Assembly: GCA_012295275.1 (NCBI GenBank)
Contig: CM022666.1
Span: 9,765,002-9,829,001, forward strand
Direction: 5' to 3'
Origin: Chrysomallon squamiferum
Lineage: Eukaryota; Mollusca; Gastropoda; Neomphalida; Peltospiridae
DNA length: 64,000 bases
Shown here: piece after piece, positions 1-12,800 of the stretch
Layout: each line of letters starts with the position of its first letter
Numbering within the stretch: position 1 is the first letter of the stretch
The notes under the pieces: model-generated
Database searches by the model: none
Seen by the model: only the letters and a program-made list of their open reading frames with translations
Told to the model about the DNA's origin: nothing
Translations under genes and position numbers: made by a program

Positions 1-860
1 AGTAACTTTATTGAAATTAATGCATTTCTCTTAATGTTGATACAATATATATTTATATTAAGGATTGATGAACAAAGATGGTCGCCATTTTGTATTTATA
101 TCGATAACTTGTTTAAGTTACTATTTTCTCTCCCGAAATTGGGAATATTATTCATTACATATATATATATATATACGTTCAGTTTTTAACAATAATCGAA
201 GATATTTTATTTAATTTCAAACTTGGTAATATCTTTATTTACTAGTACTGTTTTTTAATGAATGTTAATTATAAAAATTGTATTTTCGGTATAAACATAT
301 TTTCGTGAGATTTAATTCGTATAAATTTGTTAGTTTACTATCGTCATATTGGCGAGAAAAGCTTGTTAGAGTATTCCAGAAATGTCATTTTAAATAAAAC
401 TGAAGATTATCGATGATATGTTATAACTTCTTGAGCCATTACTATGATTACAAAAGTCTTTGAAAATTCCTTTTTGTAACACTGACGTTTTCACCTATCT
501 CGGACCATTCATCCATTTTATTTAACTTAAGATTAATGAAAACGGAATAGATACTTTTAACAAAATATAATAAATTAATTAAAATCTTTAATAAAATTTG
601 GAGACTGAAAGATGTCATATGATATTCAATGAATAATTCATTTATTAAAAACAAAAAAGGCCCGTGGTATCAACAAATTGAAATCATTATTCAGTTAACA
701 GAAAACGCATTAGTTAATATAAAGTGGGAAAATATGAAAACTAACTCATCATATTAAAAGAGTCTAAATAATTTTTAAAAATTATTTTCAATTTCATATA
801 AGTTATTCATACATTATAAATATTTTTTTTAAATTTTATTAATTTTTTTTTTTTTTATAG
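1..860 (+). promoter_or_regulatory. STAG 5' region: probable 5' UTR intron, possible promoter
   Basis: The acceptor TTTTATAG ends at 860 immediately upstream of the coding start exon, so this stretch should contain at least part of a 5' UTR intron and perhaps the first exon. The best promoter-like spot is about 75-100, where AAGATGGTCGCCATTTTG holds a YY1-like GCCAT core, common near housekeeping-gene starts. No donor can be assigned with confidence. The remainder is AT-rich with a short (AT)n at 160-174. No protein-coding signal was seen. Confidence 0.3.
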
Positions 861-874
861 GTGTTTAATATAAA

Positions 875-3800
875 ATGCCTGTAGGACGGCCAAGTCGGAA
901 GGCGAAGGAGAGTGGGAAGGAACTACAGGCTCGTATCCAGGCAGAACAGGATGAAGGACTTGACACATCAAATGAGAATATAGATCAGGCAGATGCATCT
1001 TTGTAAGTGAAATTTCTTTAAATAAACCTCTTGACTTCCATTGCACCAGTAGAGACCACTAATAAACTGAATTACCAAACAAATTTCTGGAGTGTAGTAT
1101 CTATTCATTGGTACACAGTGCAATGCCTGGTATTGTCCATTTTGCTGTTAGAGACACAAACCATTTGGTGGTGAAGATGTTAATAAAATGAATAAATCCC
1201 TGAGTAATACTAGAAATAAAGATGGCTGCATTATATTTGTGAGTGTGTTTACACAGATAAAATATTTTAAATTTGCTTTCTAGTGAACAAGATGTCCCTC
1301 CTTCTGAAAGTAGTGATTTTGAGGAAATTCCTAAAAAGAGAAAGCGAGGTCCTAAGAAAGATGGAGGGATGGTAAGTAATTCATTATCTTTGTCTTACAT
1401 TCTTAATTAAATAGCTTTAAATAATTTTTTTAAAATACTTAAATTTTCAGTAGAAATAACAAAAAATGTACTTACTTAATTCTTTTAGCATTGACTAGGT
1501 ACCGGCAGCCTAGCCGATATAATTGGGCGAATCTGTTAAATGTTCAGATTTTGTCCATTTTCCTCCAATCCCAAATCCCTTCTATAAATCCTACCATAAA
1601 AAACAAATACATATAACTAAAGATCTTTATGTGCGCTTCTAAATGGTGTTGTTGTTCTTGTTGTATGTTAAATCAGTTCTTTGTATGAGAGTGTTAAATG
1701 TGGTGGGGGTAAACGCACTTTCACACCCGTGGTCAGCAATTAAAAGTGTGGATTAAAAAGTCATAAAATAGGGTTGCTCTACAAACGCCTGGCTTTTTTT
1801 TTCGCCCAAATGGCTTGAATATTATTTTTAGCACAGATAGGAGGGTCAAAGTTCAATATTTCTAACCGTGTGCATGTCGTCGCTGGCAATCGCTTATATC
1901 AAAAGTTGTGTCCAAAAACGTACTTTTTCATGCCTTCAAACCAATTTTGAAAAAAACTGGCTGAAAATAAAACCTGTGTTCATGGGATCAAATGAAAGAT
2001 CATTCAATTACCTTTCAAACAATGTGCGACACTACGGTGCATCTTCTTTGGCGAAAACAAGCTCCACGTTTGAACATAGCATGTGCTTAGCAAAATCGCC
2101 ATTACATTACGTTTTTTGCAGAACGAAATCGCCGTACAGCTAGAAAGGTCTGGCGCTGTTTAAAATGATTGTATTTATATGTTGTTTATGTTTTTAATAA
2201 CTTGTTGGCTGTTTGTTTTTCTTCAATGTTCCTACTTTTAGTGTAAACATTATAGCATGGGCGTATCAAAATCGTGCTCTGAAATAAACCAATTAACATT
2301 GTTTTGCCGATTACTATCTTCAGTTTAAAACTGTCGATTATTTTGCTTTCAAAATTCTTGCGATAAACGTCGAATTAAGAATCGTAAACATAACAAACTA
2401 TACACGGGTCATTCCATGTCAAATCACCCCCAAAAAATAGATTTTTATGAAACTTGGTATACTTGTTGACTGAGATCACACAGCACCAAATCTGAAATTT
2501 TAGGCCAATCAGACCAGTGTGGGAGTTATGGCCCCCTGAAATTTGAGATTTTTGGCAAAAATGGGTGTGGCCACCAACCTTTGAACCTTCATATCTCGGG
2601 AACTACGGGGCCAATCTTCATAAAATTGGTATTGGTGAAAAGGCAATATGACAAGATATGAAAATTTCGGGGTCACTGACAAATGTTAAATTCAAGTATG
2701 TCATGTGAAAGTTCTTGATAAATAGTTCACAACACAAGTTGAATTTGTCAAATAAGACAAAAACTGAAACCACAGTGTCTATTTGAACTTTTATTCGTTC
2801 TGCCGCATGTCATTTTGAAGATTTTGGCATGTTCAGCATGTTATTGTGAACACACATACAAACACATAGGTCTGAAAAATATTGAGCTCATTTAGCAAGT
2901 TGGTCCCATCACTCTTGTTGATTTTCAGCCTTTTGTGTCAATTACTTTTCAAACTACAGTTGGCTAAAGTAGCCCTTTCTGCTGATTAGCCAAAATAGGG
3001 CTAAAAAACAACCAAATACCTGTCGTACCAATTCACATATATCTTTTTAACCGCTGGAGATAGTCATAATTTTTTGTGTGTTTTTATTCTTTTTGCTACA
3101 GCTTTCATTATGTGCTATTGTTTTTGCATATTATATGAAATTAAAGTCAGAAAAAATTATCCTGCCGGTACCTACATTGACATATTTTTGCACTGATTTA
3201 AAAAAGAAAGAAATAAGAACAATTTCTTATTGATTTATTTAAACACCAGTCTGCAAAACGTGGTAAAGCGGCTACTGCTGGTCGGAACAGAAAAGGAACA
3301 GCTCAAGATGAAGGTGATGTTGCAGATGGAAGTTTGTTTGAAATAGTCCGTGGAGGCAGAGCTTCACTTCAGGTAAGCTTTTGTATTAGTCTTTTAATCC
3401 AGTGTTGTATGCCTAAATTTTATAGTAATTTGTGAATAATCATTAATCGTTTTATGAAAGTTTTTGAAGTTTAATCTTTTTTTTAAATAGTTTGTAGGTT
3501 CAATTTTATAATAAATCCTGACTAAATCATTCAGGTTGTTTTATGATGATATTGTGTCAAACAGTGGAATTATCTCACAGTCTTGTTTTTTTTTCACATT
3601 TGAGATACAGAGAATGAAAAAAATATCCTAACATTTTATTGCTTTGTAATTAAGAAAAAGTAGAAGAAAAAGGCAAATGTTATTTGGCATTGATGGTTCC
3701 AGTAAGATACAATAAAACAAACGAAAAATATATATTTTAATGTTAGGTTGTTAGGACCACTTTAATTATCCTTGATCTAATAAAATTTAGTGGTTTTATA

Positions 3801-6800
3801 TATAATTTTTTAATTCAAGAAACATTTAATAATTTCTATTAAGTGCTAGAACATGTACAAACCTAATGTAATACAACAAAGAGAATAAGACTTAAATATT
3901 TTTTCAGGCAGTTGTGGATGACTGGATAGAATCCTATAAAAGTGATCGTGATGCAGCTCTGCTTGAGTTGATTCAGTTTTTCATCCAGTGTTCAGGTTGT
4001 AGAGGAAAGATAACTCCTTACATGTATGCCAACATGGAGCATGCTGAAATTATTCGAAAGATGACTGAAGAGTTTGATGAGGTATGATAAGTTTATTGTT
4101 TATATTAATCTTTATCCTGCCATTTTGAATAAAACTAGTAACAATCCATAGTAAATTACAATTCCAATATTTAAAATAAATAAATATATATTTGACATAC
4201 TTAGTTTAGAAATATGTTTCTGTGTACTCTGAAAATATCAGTGATAATAATTTGTGTTTTAGATAATAAACAAAGCCTGTTTTGGTTTTAAATGCATGTA
4301 ACTTTATAGATTTACAGCACTAGAGAAATGGGATTATCAAAAGAAAACAAAATTTCTAAATTATGTCCATTTATTATACAATTTTAAACTATTTAATTTC
4401 TGATATATTTTTCCTCCAGGAAAGTGGAGACTACCCACTAATACTGACAGGTCCTCAGTGGAAGAAATTTAAAAATGCTTACTGTGAGTTTGTCCAGGTG
4501 TTAGTACGTCAGTGTCAATACAGCATCATTTATGATCAGTATATGATGGACAATGTCATTTCACTATTGACTGGACTGACTGACTCACAGGTCAGAGCTT
4601 TCAGACACACAAGTACACTGGCAGGTATGTTTACTTATTTCATGTATAACATTTAACACACAGGAAGGAAGTGAAAAAGAACTTTTTATTACATATATTA
4701 TAGCATGTTTTGTACAAATTGGGAATGTGTGTGTCTGTATATGATTATAATATTCAAACATATTCTTTTATTATCAGTTCAAAATTCCACTGACAATCAA
4801 AATAAAGTTTGTTCACTGTATATCAGAGATGGTAATCTTTGTTTACTTATTTTAGCTATGAAGCTGATGACAGCATTGGTTGATGTTGCTCTGAATCTAA
4901 GTATCAACCTCGACAACACCCAGAGACAGTATGAAGCTGAGAGAGGAAAACAGCAGGCAAAACGAGCCAATGACAGACTAGACTTGCTCATGACTAAAAG
5001 ACAAGAGGTAGGCTTGATTGTCATAATATATATAAATTTGAATTCTATTACTTTGAAAGTTAAAATACAATTTTTATCTTTTTCACATCTAATAATTGTT
5101 GCATTGTTTTAGTTGTGTACATTAACTGAAAACAAAATAATAAGTAAAATTTGAAAATTATTAATATTAAAGTACAGTTCAGTTCAAACATTTCTATACA
5201 ATTGTTTCATGGTTGTAATATTTTGTCCCTTTTTTTTAACTTTAAAAAAGAAATTCTCTTACACCAGATAAACAATAACAACATACATATTCAGTGTGAT
5301 CTCATAACACGATTGCAAGTTAGAAGGAAGCAATTTCTAAAAATTTAGCTTTTTATTAATGTAATGAATAAATGGATTATTTAATTACACCCTGAAACAA
5401 CAATTTAAAAAAAAAATGGGGGGTTGTGTCATATTAAGGTCATAATTATAAAAATGTTACTGATGTTTTAATAAAATTTAATTTCAGTTAGAGGAGAACC
5501 AAGCTGAAATACGTAACATGCTGACATACATTTTCAAGGGAGTATTTGTCCATCGATACAGGTTTCATTATTTTATAATTTTAATCGAAAATAATAATGA
5601 ATCCAACTTCTTGATTATTTTTGATTTGGAAGTGATAATTTCCTAATTTAAAATTGAAAATGTTTCATGTATTATGACTTAAAGCTTGAACTGTCAATAA
5701 TATTTTCTTTGTTAATCTTTGCTTGCAAATAATTAATTTCATACAGGAGTTACTTACTAATGAAAAGGATAAAAAGAAAAAAAAAGAAAAAATCAGTAAT
5801 AGGTTTTCTTTACTTGATGATTTTCTTTTGCAAATAATGAATTTCATAAAAACATGAATTACTTAATAATGAGAAAATATTAAACCAAAAAACATGTATA
5901 AAAAAATATCAGTTGTATTTCATAAATGTGTTTTTGATCTATGCTCCTATTAAAATTTTAGTCATTTAAAAAAAAAAAAAAATTATAACTCCAGGTTATT
6001 ATTTTTATTTAAAAATGTAAAATACACATAGCAGCTTAATTGCTATTTAATTCAATATGTATTAACAGATAATTTTAACACAATCATTGCAAATGTTTTT
6101 TTATGTTAACCATTTCAGAGATACTCAACCAGAAATTAGAAGCATTTGTATTTCAGAAATTGGAATTTGGATGAAAAAATATCCAAATATGTTTCTGGAT
6201 GATGGGTACCTTAAATATGTTGGATGGACATTATATGATAAGGTAAAGAATTAGCTGATATGTTTTTTTCTTGCTTGTTTATTGTTAAAACTGTTCTTGA
6301 AACAGGTTTGGTAGTTTTTATTTATACAGATGATACTGACTCGTTCTCTTTTATGTATGCTTCTTTCTTTTTCTTTCATTTATTTTCACATTCTTATGTA
6401 TATCACTTTTGATTTACTGATTAGGTGGACTGAACTAAATGAAACAAATGACAGTTATATTTTACATTCATTCATTATACAACATCAGTTCTAATGACCT
6501 CAGATAAATTTTAATTCTCAAATTTAAATGAAGCCCATGTTAATCTGTATTATTATATCCAGGTTGGTGATGTGCGTCTTGGGTGTTTAAGAACTCTAGC
6601 ACCTCTCTATGAGTCATATGATCTTTCTGGAAAGCTGGAACTCTTCACAAATAGATTCAAGGTAATTTGTGTGTGTGTATGTAACAGAATGTATAGGAGT
6701 GTTTACAAAAGAGAGAATGTGAATTAGAATGAAAAATAGTGCTATTGTGAATATCAGTGTGTATGGATGTAAATGGGTATATGTCATTGTTTTCTTTTGG

Positions 6801-9800
6801 TTGTATATATATATGTAGGAATCTGTGCATGTGACCTCTGTTTGGAAATAAACATTGTGGTACCCTAACAAGATGAAAATTCAGAAGATGTAAAATGTAT
6901 TTACCTTGTGTGAAATAGAATAGCATCAAATCATTCAGGTGTTTATGTATATGTTTAAACATTTTATTTAGGCCAGTATTTTTATAAATGTATTTATAAT
7001 TTATTTTTTTAAACATTAAAATTAACATGTTCTGACAGGAGTTCAATCAAGAAAATTAATTTCTAGCTTATGAAATATGAATTAGAATTCATCTGTTTAA
7101 AAATTACACCAAAAAACAGTATTTGTTCTTAATGTAAGGACTTCGGTCAGGTAGCCTGATTTTTGTCTTGATCATAATCTAAAAATACAAACATTGAAAA
7201 ATCAATCTGAAAAATGAATTAAAATTTACAAATTTGAGACAAAAATAAATATCTGAAAATAAATTGTTTGGATGGTATTTCAATTGAGTAGATTTATCTC
7301 TTGACTAAAGGCAAAAGTGGTCATGTCACTAGTGAAATTACTGTGCGTGTGCTCAGTTTTTATCTCCATGTATGAAATTATGTAACAAAACAGTGGAAAC
7401 TGTCAAGTTAAGTCTTGCCATAATTCATCATTAAAGTTTTCATTGTTTTCATTGTTATTAAATATTAGTTAAATAATATATTCAATTTGACATGGTCAAG
7501 TTAGATAATAAGAATTTCCCATTTATAGAAACAAACTTTTTAATTTCAGGACAGAATTGTTGAAATGACATTAGACAAAGAGTATGATGTGGCTGTTCAA
7601 GCTGTAAAGCTGGTGATTTGTATTCTTAAGTAAGTTACTATTAGTAAAATAACTAAAAATTAGTGATTTGTATACTCCAGTAATGCACACCATCAGTAAA
7701 AAAAACAAGTGTTTGCAATGAAAATATATTGTCACACATTTCTTTCCTTTCAATAATAATAAAAGTTTTGTTCTGTTTGTAATTAACATACATTTTTAAT
7801 GGTTATAATTAAATACTAATTTCATCGTATATGTAAGGACTGTCACAGAAAGACTTCTAAACTTTCTTTACTTTTAATAATAACATCAGTTTTATTGTAT
7901 CATAATGAAATGTTTATTTTTCATGTTTGTATTTAAATACTAAGTTCCATATTTGTCACTTCTAAATTTCTGTACATTTAGTAATTTAATACAATAGTTT
8001 TGTAGATTGAAATAAAATGTCTGTTTTTCATGATTGTAATGAAACACTAACTTTGAGATAAAGTGATTGAATTGCCAGTTTTAATTTTTTTTTACTTTTA
8101 ATAATTTTGTAGTATTGTAATAAACTTTCATTCATTTTCAGATTCAATGAGAATGTGTTGTCTGACAAGGACTGTGAAAATGTGTATGAGTTGGTGTATT
8201 CATCTCACAGACAAGTTTCTCAAGCTGCAGGGGAATTTCTCAGCACAAAACTCTTCAAGCGTGAAGATGAGGAGGTTCAAAACTTGAGAACAGCTACTGG
8301 AAAGAAACGAAGCCCTAACACACCATTGATACGAGATTTAGTTTTGTTCTTTATAGAGAGTGAGGTATTTTAAATAACATTGATATTTTTTATTAGTAGT
8401 AGTATTATTATTATAGGAACACACTAAATGGTGTAGCAAAATAAATTCATATGTATTGCATGATTATTTTAAAATCTTTATTAAAATATACTAGATGGTA
8501 TAGCATTAAAATATTATGTGGGGTTCATTAAATTATTTATTTTTTTAAACATTCAGGTCATTTTATTAAAACATATTAGGCAAAATAGATAAAGGGTATA
8601 GATATACTTATTCTGAAATCTTTCAAAAATAACACTGGAATATATTTTGAAAATTAAAATATTGGAGACCAAATGTAGATGAAATAGTAATCAGATTTGC
8701 ACATTCATAAATACATATTTAGTTTCTGTTAATTCTGAAATATGTTTACAAAATAAAGTTAAAATTTATTTAGTGTAGAGAATAACAGTCAGTGATAATC
8801 ATAATCATTTAAAACAATATACCAAAAAAAAAAACACACTAATTCTCAGTAGAACACTACCAAAACTAATTGTTATGAATATATTTATAATTTCATGATA
8901 ATTTTTTGACATAGCATCCATAATAACAAAATAAAATGCATTCTCATATATGATTATTTTGAAACATCTAAAACTGTCAAATTGTATGAAAAAGAATACA
9001 TTGGACATCAGATCTGTAAGGAGATCTGACTGATCTAATTTTCAGGAATATTTATAATTTTATTATAAATTTGTATGCTACAGCTTCACGAACATGCAGC
9101 ATATCTGGTAGACAGCCTGTGGGACATACATGACATGATGAAAGATTGGGAATGTATGTCTGACCTTCTCCTTGAAGAGCCAGGCAAAGGAGAAGAACGT
9201 AAGTGTTACTTTCTCTTCATAATGTGTAGTAAATACTTTGTTGATGGGAGTAAGTTTTATTCACTAATTTTATCATAATTTGAGTAAATAATTTTTAAAC
9301 AAGAACATTCAGAATCTTAATCTTACAAATATAAATATGAAATTACATTTATGTACTTTCCTGCGTGATTTTTGAAAATGTATTTGTTTTTAATGTATTC
9401 TTGTAGGTGCCGGCAGCCTAGCCGATATAATTGGTCGAAACCGTTAAAAGTTCAGATTTTGTCCATTTTCCTCCACTCACAAATCCCTTCTATAAAACCT
9501 ACTATTAAAAAAAAATACATCTAACTAAAGATCGTTATGTGCTCTTTTAAATGGTGAATCAGTTCTTTGTACAAGAGTGTTGAATGCGATGGGGGTAAAC
9601 GCACTTTCGCACCCATGGTCAGCAATTAAAAGCGTGGATTAAAAAGTCCTAAAATAGGGTTGCTCTACAAACGCCTGGCTTTTTTATCGCCCAAATGGCT
9701 TGAATATTATTTTTAGCACAGATAGGAGGGTCAAAGTTCAATATTTCTAACCGTGTGCATGTCGTCGCTGGCAATCGCTTATATCAAAAGTTGTGTCCAA

Positions 9801-12800
9801 AAACGTACTTTTTCATGCCTTCAAACCAATTTTGACAAAAACTGGCTGAAAATAAAACCTGTGTTCATGGGATCAAATGAAAGATCATTCAATTACCTTT
9901 CAAACAATGTGCGACACTACGGTGTGTCATCTTTGGCGAAAACAAACTCCGCGTTTGAACATAGCATGTGCTTAGCGAAATCGCCATTACATTACGTTTT
10001 TTTACAGAACGAAGTCGCTGTTGATCTTGTGTACAGCTAGAAAGGTCTGGCGCTGTTTAAAATGATTATATTTATATGTTTTTTATATTTTAATAACGTG
10101 TTGGCTGTTTGTTTTTCTTCAATGTTCCAACTTTTAGCGTATACATTATAGCATGTGTGTAGCGAAAACGCATTCTGAAATAAATAAAATTAACATTGTT
10201 TTGCCAATTAGTTACTATCTTCAGTTTAAAACCGTCGATTATTTTGCTTTCAAAATTCTTGCGATAAACGTCAAATTAAGAATCGTAAAAATAACAAACT
10301 ATACAACATAATAGAACAATGTATTCAGAGGTATTGATGGAATGCTGAATAAAAATCTAATCATTTTTTTTAAAATGTAAAATCATAAATTGATCAGTTT
10401 TAAAACATTATTTTTGCTTGTTGATAAGCTCTATCAATAGTCAGATGATAGGTAACTTTTGTTTGCTGTCAAATCACAGCAAGTACAAAGCTAAGAAAAT
10501 TATTTTATGTTTGCTTCAAATGACAGACTTATAACACCTGTGTCTTTAATTGCCTCTAGTCTCATGATTATATACATTTTATTGTCCCTAATTAATACCT
10601 GCAACACCTTTCTGGAGTTGACTCCAAAGATTAGCTGAGTTTATGTATTGCAAAGGATTACGGTTAAACATCAAATGCTTGTAGACCTTTTAAGTAACAT
10701 TTATATATATATAATATATACATATCACAGTATCTTATTACTACCAATTATTTAATAGAGTGAAAATTGAAGCTGCTTATGTAAATAAAGTTGAACTGAA
10801 AAGGTAATATTTTTTTTATGGGCTTGGCAGAATTTTATTTTTTATTTTTATTACAAATGTTAAATTCAAGTATGTCATTTGAAAGATCTTGATAAATTGT
10901 TCACAACACAGGTTGAATTTGTCAGATAAGACAAAAACTGAAACCACTGTGTTTATTTGAACTTTTAATCATTCTGCCACGTGTCATTTTGAAGATAATG
11001 GCATTTTCAGCATGTTATTGTGAACACACATACAAACATACAGGTCTGAAAAACATTGACCTCATTTAGCAAGTTGGTACCATCACTCTTGTTGATTTTC
11101 AGCCTTTTGTGTCAATTACTTTTCAAACTACAGTTGGCCGAAGTAGCCCTTTCTGCTAATTAGCCAAAATAGGGCTAAAAAACAACCAAATACCTGTCGT
11201 ACCGATTTGCATATATCTTTTTAACCACTGGAGATAGAGTCATAATTTTGTGTGTGTTTTCATTCTTTTTGCTACAGCTTTCATTATGTGCTATTTTTTT
11301 TGCATATTATGTGAAATTAAAGTCAGAAAAAATTTGCCTGTCAGTACCTAATTCTTGTGTTGGTAAAATGCATTTCCAGATAATTATTTAAACTTTAAAC
11401 TTTGATGATGAAGTATGGCAAGACTTAGCTTAACAGTTTCCACTGTTTTGTTACATAATTTCATACATAGAGATAAAAACTGAGCACACGCACAGTAATT
11501 TCACTAGTGACATGACCACTTTTGCCAGATTGATTTTTCAATGTTTGTATTTTTAGATTATGATCAAGACAAAAATCAGGCTACTTGACTGAAGTCCTTA
11601 CATTAAGAACAAATACAGTTTTTTTGGTGTAATTTTTAAACAGATGAATTCTAATTCATATTTTATAAGCTAGAAATTAATTTTCTTGATTGAACTCCTG
11701 TCAGAACATGTTAATTTTAATGTTTAAAAAAATAAATTATAAATGCATTTATAAAAATATTTTTATTATATTTTAACTTGTTTCTAGCTCTGGATGATCG
11801 ACAGGAAACAAGTTTAATAGAAATCATGGTTTGTTGTGTGAAGCAGGCTGCGACAGGTGAATCCCCTGTAGGGAGAGGCGCTACAAAGAAGGTGACCATT
11901 TAAAGTTATTTCAAATTCAACTTAAGTTTATTTTTATTTTTGTTCTTTTTGCTTTGCATACAATACATTAAAGAGGGAAGGGGGTGTCTGTGTAATGTAT
12001 ATTATTGAAAAATAGATTTGTTAATTTCTTTAATAATGGAAACCAATGTGTGTTTACATATGTGTGTAAAGATATATTTACATATGTGTATGTGCATGCA
12101 CACATTAATCCTTTGTTTAATTCATATATCATTATTGTAATCATGTACTCAATAGCCTTGATGGGTTGTTTCTGTGGTGTCTTTGTTAATTCTTATAAAT
12201 TATGATAGCCTAGTTTGTTTATTGTGTAGTAGTGCTCTTTATGTATTATCAATATAAAATAAGACTTGATAAACACTTTTACTGATGGCGTTCCCTGTTT
12301 TTTCAAAGATATGAAAAGTTCAGTTTTAAACCATCAGAGATGAAAATGAAACTTTTCACTCACATTTGTCACACACTTGTTGTTTGAGTGTCATGACAAT
12401 TGTGAATTTGCAAGTTTCTACAATAAAAATTATGTTCCTGATTTTTGCACAAACTGACCATTATTATTCTGTATGTTTCAAAATTAATGACATTTAGTGA
12501 GTTTAATAAATATTTTATATTCAAGCTGCTGTTGTTATTTATTTATTTTTTTTTTCTGTGTTGATCATACTAAAAATATTTTTTATTTTTTTTTATTTTA
12601 GCACACTGCTAAAGAGAACAAATTGACAATGGAGGATAAAACAAAACTGACGGAACATTTTATAGGAACCCTTCCAAATTTATTACTCAAGGTAAATAAT
12701 AAACAGACTTCTGTGCTTCTTCCATGTATTATTTAGCAGAAATAAGAACTGTTACAATTTAGGATTAATCATATTTGGGTTTTTATTTTGTCATTATTAC

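Noticed and set aside
4797-5024. 75-aa minus-strand open frame
   Set aside because: Antisense shadow of STAG exon 6.
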